Shown here piece after piece: positions 55,690 through 64,000 of a DNA stretch of 64,000 nt. The DNA is taken from assembly GCA_903632075.3 (NCBI GenBank), contig CAHIKZ030004736.1, positions 558,001 through 622,000 on the forward strand. Direction: 5' to 3'. The notes below the pieces were generated by a model that worked only from the letters and a program-made list of their open reading frames with translations, ran no database searches and was not told the origin of the DNA. How positions within the stretch are numbered: position 1 is the stretch's first letter; the number at the start of each line of letters is the position of its first letter. Source of the stretch: Acanthosepion pharaonis. Taxonomy: Eukaryota > Mollusca > Cephalopoda > Sepiida > Sepiidae. The position numbers and the translations under genes are program-made.

Positions 55690-56135
55690 TGTTAAGCGGC
55701 ATATCAGCACCTCTGTGGGTTATTTAATGCAGAAATCTAAATATTTCTAATGAAATTGCGTGCCTTCAACTACAGATAGTTTGTAAATAATTTTATAAAG
55801 ATGATAAAATGTATTGTTGGTAAGGAATATCCTACTGGTAATTTTACTACAAAAATGTGTTGCATTTATGGTCATTATGCTATAAAAATGCATTGTTGGT
55901 CATTTTTTATAAAAATATATTACTGGTATTTTACAATATTTTTTTTGTTTGGGATTTCACTATTTGCCCATAGCTGGAACCCTAACAGTTGCTACCACCC
56001 CGTATCAAGGTGGGCCTGGGAACAACAGCATTTAAGAGGTGATTCCACGCTATACAAAACCTCCAATCTCTTGATCAGAGAGGCCTTGCTGCTGGATGTA
56101 TTTTATCGTCATACTCAGGATTTGTGCCTTAAACA
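55690..56135 (+). repeat. Composite repeat with SINE-like central domain, copy 1
   Basis: CGGCATATCAGCACC...GGGTTATTTAATGC resembles the central domain of the 5S-tRNA SINE. Imperfect AAAAATGTATTGYTGGTAAT units follow. Then TTTGCCCATAGCTGGAACCCTAACAG and GGTGATTCCACGCTATACAAAACCTCC. Copy 2 is at 59960-60620. The 159-codon frame running through this is not conserved with copy 2 and is not a gene. Confidence 0.65.
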
Positions 56136-57061
56136 GTTATGGCTGTTTAAGCCAAAAAATTATTTTAAAAATTTCTTGCACGAAGTTAGCAGACATGAGA
56201 CATTAAGGCAGGTAGATTTTTCTATTTTTTTTTTGGAAAATCAACATTGCTCTCGGTGTGAAATCTGGAGTTGGATTTGATAAGTACTGATATCAAAATT
56301 AGAACAATTTTTGAGCATCTAGTTTTAAAGATCGTCTAAAATTGTACAGAAATTTCGCAGGTTTTTGCTCATAAACTGACTTAAAAAATTTACTATTTAA
56401 AGAATAAATCCAAATCGATTTAATATATTTTGTATTAGAAACATTGAATGGAAAATCTATTCAAACCAGAAGTCTAATTATGAATCACCACAAGCATATC
56501 AGTAATACTTCTGAGTCCCTAGAAAAAGGAAGTTATTTTACAAGAACGAAGACGAAAACATATGTGCCATCGAAATTTTCGTAATCAAAATATTGATTTG
56601 GAAAGCATCGTTTGAATAAAAAGTGAATTTATTCTGATGAAAAGGCATTGAACCTTCCATGATCGATGAGCTCTTTTAGATTAGCATACGACCGTGTCAT
56701 TTTACACATCTCTTGTCTTTGTGAAACAATGGATATGTTAAAAATAGTAGTTAAAATCTATTTTGTATAATAGCAATTAAGTAAATAAAATTCAAGGTCC
56801 TGATTTAGATTTTGTCCTTGGGAAATAAAATTATTTTTCTTATGACGCCAGATAAACGGCGAAACATGCCAAAATAAAATAAAAAATGTATCCACATTGT
56901 CTTGTGCATGTGTGTGAGCGTGGGTGAGTATAGATGTGAGATGAAATATTCGGCACCAATACACCTCCCAAATATGCCCAATTATCAAATATCTGAATGT
57001 TTTTAAGGTCTGTTTGGTCGAGCTGAGAACTTTTTGCACACTATTTCTCCCTTTCTCTCTT

Positions 57062-57106
57062 TCACACACACGCACACACACACACACACGCGAGCGCGCG
57101 CGGGCA
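57062..57106. repeat. (CA)n(CG)n alternating purine-pyrimidine run
   Basis: ACACACACGCACAC... then GCGAGCGCGCGCGG, a sequence prone to form Z-DNA. Frames over it are artefacts. Confidence 0.85.
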
Positions 57107-57551
57107 CAAATAACTGATTCATTTTTTATTGTCATTTTCTAATTTTCGCATAAGATGGACGTTGGGATAAAAATTGTGGATAAACTGTCCGAAGATCATG
57201 TTTTTTCTTTCGTGTACTGTTGACCATCTTAGTAATTATGAAGAAATGGATGTTATCAATATTGTAAATGATATAGGCTTCAAATAGATTTATTGTTAGA
57301 GGCGTCTATCACATTTGTGTCTTCGACTTGTATGTTGCGTATCAAAGTTGGTAAATTTTCACACTGGTTTAAATGGGCCCTTATGGAGCACGGTCCTGAG
57401 GGATGTAGGGTGAACAATCTTGATGAGAGGGTGGTTGTATGTCCGACATGTATTTATGAATTTGTTTTCGCTGGGAACACGGTATTGGTCTTATATGTTT
57501 TTTTCATTTCGCCGAGGAGTTGTTGTTACTGATGATAAGACTGACTGTAGA

Positions 57552-57554
<3 letters not shown>

Positions 57555-57642
<88 letters not shown>
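57555..57642. repeat. (TA)n(GT)n array
   Basis: About 48 bp AT then 40 bp GT. Confidence 0.97.
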
Positions 57643-57644
<2 letters not shown>

Positions 57645-57799
57645 ATACAACACGACTCTCCCAGATCTTTTTTACCAACTGGCTAATGATCCTCAATCTC
57701 GTCGATGTACACCGAAAGTTGAAAGCGAGGCAGCTGCAGGCCCACAAGATAACACGATGAAAGATAAATACCTCGTCGAGAAATAAGAACGCAAACACT

Positions 57800-59395
57800 G
57801 TTTCACATATTATATGTAGATGATTTATTCAGGGCTACACCTACTTTCCGGGTGGGTAGGTACTTTGGACGATAACAGCTATGTTGGTCTAATAGCATAG
57901 CTGCTCCGCCAACCAACTCATTGCCCATCTATTCATCTCGACGTGGTGGCTGGCAATACGAACGGACGTTACAGGAACAACGCGACGGACAAGTCATTCT
58001 ACAGCCATTGGCGGACCAAAACTCTCACCGATCCCAAGCATGACTTCTAATATAAATCAGCACCCGGATATGCCCTATTACAGGTTTCTTTGTTACTTGA
58101 TCTCCAAAAATCTCTTATCCAATTCTTTACTGTACATCCCCTTTCTGTTATATTGGATGTCTCTTAGAAAACTAGACTTCAAAAAGGAACACCTGCTGCC
58201 TATTAAACAGAAATACTTGAGATCGAGATAATACCATATCTTCTTTTTCTACATGGGTGTCCATAATATCACATATATACTAATTTGTTTTTTTTTTAGG
58301 TTTGTTGATGTACTAAAGTAAAGGTTTTTTATTTATGAACAACAAGTCTGAAAATGATTAAAACCGACACTTAAAAATTTGTTTGGCATCACATAATTAT
58401 TATGGAAGAGCCGAAAAGCCATAAATCAACATCCTTCGTATTTCTGTTCATTTTTTTTCGTTATCACAGAGTGTTTAACAAATATTATAAAGATGAAATT
58501 TCTCGGCGCCTGTCTCTTTTACTCGGTGCATAAATGTCTCCTCTTTTGCAGTCTGCATTAGTCAGAGTACATAATCTCTTTTAGTTTCATGCCAAAGTTT
58601 TTCGTTTTTTTAACTTTACATATAAATGATTCAGCCTTTGATAAAAAAAATCCTCCTCGGATATTAATGCAAATAATAATTTATTATATTTTTCCCGGTA
58701 TTCAAAAATGCTCTTCATGTAAGGTTTGTAATCGTGACATAGAAACCTTAATTCGAATGTAGGCAAAATGTCAAACGAAGAACCTTTTTCTTTCCTCTTC
58801 GGAATGAAGAACTCATTACTGCGCTTTGAAGCTAACATAATTCATGTTACCTACACATTTTTTTTTGTTTGTTTTTTTTGCGATGTTTTGTGCGTAATTT
58901 TATAACCGATTTTTTCAGCCTCGATTGACGTACAGTTTTTACGAGACTTACTATTTTGTAAACATAGATGAATTGCTGAGAATTCATTGCAGTCGTTGTC
59001 CTCCAAATGTTTCAATTATATAAATAGAATTTAACAAACAAATTAATAAGCTTTCCATGGTGGAAAAGACAAAACTCTGAAAGATTTTATGTGATATAAT
59101 GACAGAAATGTTTGTATCTTTCATAGGTTCTGATATTTAAAAGTAGCACAATTAATTCATTGAGTTCGAGTGTTCCTGATAATGCTTTTCCTAAAACGAT
59201 AGTTGAACTTTTTGATACAATCATTTTTCAATTATTAATAATTTCAAATCATTACTTCAAGGGAAGCAAATCTGATAGATATATTTCAATGCTAGAAATA
59301 CCCGTGAAAATTTTACGGTTTTGCAATTTGAATTTTCTGGCGAATTAATTCTTAAATTAACATTTCAATAATCACCTTGAAAGTTCTCTGACTAA
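57800..59395. other. Stretch with no recognised feature
   Basis: 57830-58040 is GC-richer (CGACGTGGTGGCTGGCAATACG) but carries no motif I can name. The rest is AT-rich without structure. Confidence 0.45.
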
Positions 59396-59399
59396 AACA

Positions 59400-59710
59400 T
59401 ACGAGTGGAAATTCCCCTATTGCACCGTTAAATATTTAAACTTGGCAACTTTAACTAAATTTTCCAGTAATAATTACATATCTGAAAGTAGATCATTATT
59501 TTAAGAGTAAGAAAATGAAAATAATTAAAATTGACATATTTTTTCCATTTCTCTGAAACAGATGTGAAATGCACGAGAGCGTTATCGTCACTTCTATCTT
59601 CTCTCTTCTTTAACTGAAACCAAACAGCGTCTGTGATGTCTTTTCTGTTTTTCCTCGCGATGAAAACGGAATATTCCATTATTTATGAGGTATTGGCAAG
59701 GCGTAAGGTT
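59400..59710 (+). repeat. Interspersed repeat related to 4225-4680
   Basis: AATTCCCCTATTGCACCGTTAAATATTT, CACTTCTATCTTC, TGAAACCAAACAGCGT, GATGAAAACGGAATA, CCATTATTTATGAGGTATT in the same order as at 4225-4680. Confidence 0.65.
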
Positions 59711-59959
59711 GGATTCGAACTATGGAATAAACAGAATTGTAATCAGATTATTAAAAGTTATATTCCATATTTTTGCAATTGATTAAGCGTGTGCAAAACT
59801 TAAGAGCGCTCCTTTATTAAAAACTAGAAGCTAAATGCTATTACTTATTTTCTTAGTCTCCTTAACTAATGTCTTGATCGACATTTGAAGAGTTAGATAT
59901 TAAACAAGATAAAAGATTAAAATAAGAACTTCGTAAGCCTACTTCTACCAGGGAGAAAG

Positions 59960-60620
59960 TCGCTTAATGTTGTTTTACGGCATTTCAACCTCAATGGGTT
60001 ATTTAATACCGACAAGACTTTTATTGCTGGTAATAATTTTTTCAAAAATGTATCGCTGCTAATATATTTTATTTCCAAAAATGTATTGCTGGTAATATTT
60101 ATATTTTCTTCAAAAATGTATTGCTAGTAATATGTTTTTTTTCAAAAATGTATTTTTGGTAATATTTTTTCCTTCAAAAATGTAACTATTTGCCCATAGC
60201 TGGGACTCTATCAGATGCTTTTTTTCCAAAAATGTATTGCTAGTAATATTTTTTTCCAAAAATGTACAGCAGGTAATATTTTTTTAAATGTATTGCTGGA
60301 AATATTTTTTCCAGAAATATATTGCTGGTAATAATGTATCACTGGTAATAATTTTTTCCTTCAAAAATTCATTGCTAGTAAAAAAAATTTACAAAAAGTA
60401 TTGCTGGTATTAAAACCTATTGTTACACTTTCATAGTGTTTTGACTCCATTTTTTTTGTGGGGGGTCAACTATTTGCCCATAGCTGGGACCCTAACAGGT
60501 GATACCACATCAGATCAGTGTGGACCTGGAAACACCAGCAATTAAGAGGTGGTTCTACGCTCCTCAAAACCTCCTGATCAAGGGCCATGGTGTTGAATGT
60601 AGTTTATCATCTTAACCAGG
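59960..60620 (+). repeat. Composite repeat, copy 2, with expanded minisatellite
   Basis: TTTACGGCATTTCAACC...GGGTTATTTAATACC is followed by about a dozen imperfect units of TTCAAAAATGTATTGCTGGTAATATTTT (60020-60420), then TTTGCCCATAGCTGGGACCCTAACAG and AGAGGTGGTTCTACGCTCCTCAAAACCTCC. A solitary CCCATAGCTGGGACTC block sits inside the array at about 60193, showing that whole units were shuffled. Confidence 0.72.
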
Positions 60621-60974
60621 ACGCCTTACTGAATAGAAATTCAGTATTGCGTATTATTACAATTATAGCTTGATTCACTTTTGGTGTTGCAGTATAGTGT
60701 GTCTATACCCAACGAAACTATTCTAAAATGGCGCCTACATTAGAAAAAATATTTTGGAAAACCGGACACAAGTATAATGACTTAGATCTTGATTCGATGC
60801 TTCCATACTTGTGCATTTGTATCAGGCTAAAGTTGGCTTTATTCAACTTTATTTGCAACCAATAATTTTTTGAAAATCACAAATACATTTATATGTGAAA
60901 TCAACATGTATATTCCTCAATTAAAATGCTCTTGAAAAACAGAATAGAAGTAAACTCATTTTGTCAGTTGGCTA

Positions 60975-61095
60975 ATTGATGTTATTTGATGTGTGGAATC
61001 CGAGCGCGTACATCCGGGCCAATCACAAAATCTCACTACTCAGTCGTAATTATGCTAACGATTACACCACATCGAAGGGCCCCATATATTTCAGT
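60975..61095 (-). mobile_element. tRNA-derived SINE, minus-strand copy
   Basis: Reverse strand: TTCGATGTGGTGTAATCGTTAGC (A box), AATTACGACTGAGTAGTGAGATTTTGTGATTGGCC. It shares AATTACGACTGAGTAGTGAG with 48285-48310 and 49985-50000. The B box is altered. Confidence 0.65.
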
Positions 61096-61199
61096 CTACC
61101 GACTGGTGTGTCTACTTACATTTATATTTTGGTCAGCCTATGGACTTTTCAGCCGGTCTTTGTAAATAAGTATAAAAATCAATGCTGGTAACGTTGTGA

Positions 61200-63480
61200 A
61201 ACACTTCCTTTACTTTTTTCAACTTAACCTTAGAATTGTAGAATATACAGTAAAGAGATCCTTTTATTTATCCGTTGAACTTACAAATATGGATAGACTT
61301 GTGATGAATCACAGAGGAAAACTCCTGTATCAAACCAAATTCTGCTCTCCAACTTAAATCTTAAATCAGCTTTTTAGCATTCAGTCGCGCAATATGAAAT
61401 GACCGTTCTTATAGAAAACATATCGGCCCGTTAAACTTGAAAACAATGGGGATTTGGTAATAGCTAAAGAGTAAATGGCAAATAACGAAGCAAGAAAGCA
61501 AGCGACACAATAGTGTAACTGGCTTACTGGGGAGTTGGTGAATTGTTGGCAATATTCCCCAGGTACGCAGACACCCACAATACAACTAGTTTTTGCATGC
61601 GTGCAAAGTAACCTCGAGCTTTTTTGGATATATCCACTGTTAATTCGTTTTCTTGTCTTTTTTATTACTGTTTTTAAGCCTAGCTCGAATTTCAATGAGA
61701 TTTTGTATCATTATAATGTTTCTCTCGTTTTCTTTTGTTAAGCCCAGTTTTGAGGCTGTGAATGTAATTTTGTGTCTCAGAGCCTCGAGCAAAACTCTTA
61801 TCCATTATGTTACTTACTCGCAGCCTATTATGTAATTCGATTTGAGACAAAGCCAACATCGAGAATATGGTTCCAGAAAAGATGAGTAAAGATTTTTCTC
61901 CGATTTTTATTCTTGCTCTTTTGGTTCGACCATGATTGTCGCCTTGGGCAAATTTCTTCTTTGTGAAAGTTCTTATTTTCTTCATGAAGTTACTTATGCT
62001 TTACTCTACTGCCATCAATTACATAACTTTGCTTATTCAATATTTTCTCTTACACTTATATTTTCTGTTTAAGCATTTTTTTTCAGACCATTTTTCGATT
62101 ATCACCGCCAAAAAGAAATTTCCACAATTCAATATAAACACTTTAAACACTGATATATAACGAATAAATATGAATTCAAATTTGTTTTTTATTATAAAGC
62201 TGGTAATGCAAAAAAATTATGAACGAATCTGCGCAAATTCAGGAATTGGAAATTTATAGCACTTCGATCCGAGAAAAATGTCTAGAATTTAAGGCATAAG
62301 CCGTTGACTTCGGTTCTCTTTGGGAATAATTATGACAGAGATATTCCTGGACGTGTGCTTTTTAAAAGGAGCGTTTATTTCTCTTTACAGCGTGAAACCT
62401 TTCCAAGAGTTCCAAGAGTAACTGCAAGCATCAAGGAATCTTTTAACTCTTTCCTTTAAGAGTAATTAAAACTGATTTGGTAACAAAAGAAATATTTCGC
62501 AACATTTATCCGAAACTTAGAATTCGTAAGAAAACTGATGTCAGGCTTCTGCAAAAATGTTATGAAAATAACATCAGTGGCCGAGACGAAAGTTGGAACT
62601 CAGTTCGCTAATTCTACCTTCAGATTTAGCTAACCTTGCTATAGGCAGAGATAGAAGCATAGAAAGATCAGAACCTTCCATTACTAAAGAAAATTTATTT
62701 AGCTTTGGGAATGGAAATAATTACTATGCTTAACTTTGTTTCAGACGGAAAGAAATAGCGAGTATGAAGATTGTGTAGCATCAGTCTTACAAGTGAAGAA
62801 AATCTGTTTACTTTGAAATTTGAAGTTAAATCGGTTCGAACATCGACTATTGGTGCAAATGAAAAATATTCAACTCCTTCTGCCACCAGTTAGGTTCAAT
62901 ATGTTTATATTGATATAATGATCATAGGGATTTTTCATGCTCCTCTATTTTTCTGTTCGTAATAGCAAACTCGACCGCCTGGTAATATTTAACAACGTAG
63001 CCTCATTACTACAAAATGTTAAAACATGTTTGGCGCCCCTCGAACCGAGCCAATGTTATGTTACCATGGGAACTGAATTAAAAAATAACAATATAAAATT
63101 ACAAATTTCCGTTGTTATAGTAACATGTGCTATACTGAGTACCATTAAAAAGGAACAAACGCCATGTTGCCATAAACATGTAAGTTAAAATTTTTAGACT
63201 ATAATAATTATAACTATATGGAGGGTACACATGTTTAAATAGATATTCTTTTTTTAAAACAGCAAAATTAATGGACACCGGCCTAGAGATCAATTTGAAT
63301 TTCTTGAATAGGATAACTGAACCCTTCTTTGTTGTGATGACTTCTCTTAGCTTACTGCTGAAGTAGGATTGGCTTGAATGCTATTTCCTATATTTAAAAA
63401 AAATGTGATTACAGTTTCGATTCTTTTCAAGGGACACATTTTAAAATAAAGCTTTTGATCCTTAGGCCGTTTTACGTTAA
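61200..63480. other. Stretch with no recognised gene
   Basis: AT-rich. The only hint is a minus-strand tRNA-like word (ACATAATGGATAAGAG... near 61790-61815) in a sequence with palindromic GAGGCT ends; too weak to name. Confidence 0.45.
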
Positions 63481-63488
63481 TTTCATTG

Positions 63489-63489
<1 letters not shown>

Positions 63490-63524
<35 letters not shown>
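63490..63524. repeat. (TA)n array
   Basis: Pure TA run of about 35 bp. No hammerhead-like module was recognised beside it. The remaining sequence to 64000 shows nothing I recognise. Confidence 0.95.
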
Positions 63525-63528
<4 letters not shown>

Positions 63529-64000
63529 TGTGGGTGTGTAAAACAAATGCAATGTGATAAATGGAACTTAGGAAGATTGTGATGCACCAATCATTTAAGT
63601 AGGAAGAGTATGTTTTGCACAAAAATCAATATTCAAAATATCCAAATTTCCATCTGCGTTAGACCATTGACCAAGAATGCCACTGATAAAAAAAAAAAAA
63701 CACCATCAGTTCACCTCGCAAGCTGGCCCGTCAGTCTGGTGAAAAAGAAGAAGTGATTTAAAGAGACAAGAGAAATTTCTCATGTGAAAATAAACGAAAA
63801 AGCTTTAATTTTTCCGCATATTTACTAGCTGAGTATTTGTGTACCGGCAATTGGAGTAAAAAAAACAAACAAACGCGAAATTAGAAGACATCTTGTCAAT
63901 GATTCACTTCTTACAATTTCTAATTATCATTTGTTATTTTTTTAGAGGTTGGAAGTTATGCCATCTGATGATACTTAAAGAAAAACTGCTAAAGAAAACT

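Noticed and set aside
55801..56280. 159-codon open frame on the plus strand
   Set aside because: It runs through a composite repeat whose other copy (59960-60620) does not keep the frame, and it has no protein motif.
56758..57135. 125-codon minus-strand open frame
   Set aside because: Passes through the (CA)n(CG)n run (RARSRVCVCVRVCEREK) and is a simple-repeat artefact.
1..64000. CRISPR array, operons, ribosome binding sites, bacterial RNA genes
   Set aside because: Direct repeats are microsatellites or dispersed elements; genes are split by introns. Nothing prokaryotic is present.

Overview
The window looks like a piece of a large, AT-rich, repeat-dense invertebrate nuclear genome. A lophotrochozoan is most likely, and a mollusc such as a coleoid cephalopod is my best guess. 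The clues are roughly eighteen long (TA)n arrays, GATA/GACA-type microsatellites, and remnants of RTE-like, Tx1-like, REL-endonuclease-type and Penelope-like retroelements. There are also Tc1/mariner remnants and tRNA- and 5S-rRNA-derived SINEs. Nothing in it looks prokaryotic, and almost all long open frames are transposon debris or read through simple repeats.

One host gene can be traced. Six plus-strand exons (3417-3517, 15830-15928, 18535-18693, 21686-21749, 51374-51475 and, less surely, 52732-52748) have good acceptors, GT donors and fully compatible phases. Joined, they encode about 179 residues that read as the C-terminal three quarters of a TEX47-like protein with a BLUF-like fold. 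The first exon(s) lie upstream of the window. The fourth intron is about 29.6 kb and holds most of the repeats.

Layout: 1-560, GC-rich repeat plus the 3' end of an RTE-like LINE. 1010-2770, Penelope-like element (PLE) remnant bordered by palindromic (TA)n modules and a hammerhead-like core. 3.4-15.8 kb, intron 1 with a fold-back element, a REL-endonuclease LINE tail (11.2-12.6 kb, minus), GATA arrays, a 5S-tRNA composite SINE (13.8-14.2 kb) and an 875-bp mariner copy with recognisable TIRs and TA target site. 15.8-21.8 kb, exons 2-4. 26.2-34 kb, a dense field of (TA)n arrays with hammerhead-like modules, a second PLE remnant, two tRNA-like sequences and a recent 417-bp duplication. 34-38 kb, two Tc1-like transposase relics, an RTE fragment and a second 5S-tRNA SINE. 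38.8-41.1 kb, Tx1-like LINE relic (minus). 45.5-46.7 kb, a mosaic of two LINEs. 48-50 kb, tRNA-derived SINEs. 50.1-51.37 kb, a T-rich degenerate tandem repeat abutting exon 5. 53-54 kb, another LINE tail. 55.7-61.2 kb, related SINE-like repeats and a minisatellite. 62-64 kb, nothing recognised except a (TA)n array.

The most interesting content is the BLUF-type gene that keeps the flavin-contacting Gln position, the linkage of PLE remnants and (TA)n arrays to hammerhead-like modules, and the 5S-tRNA dimeric SINE. Family assignments rest on motif recognition by eye; no searches were run.
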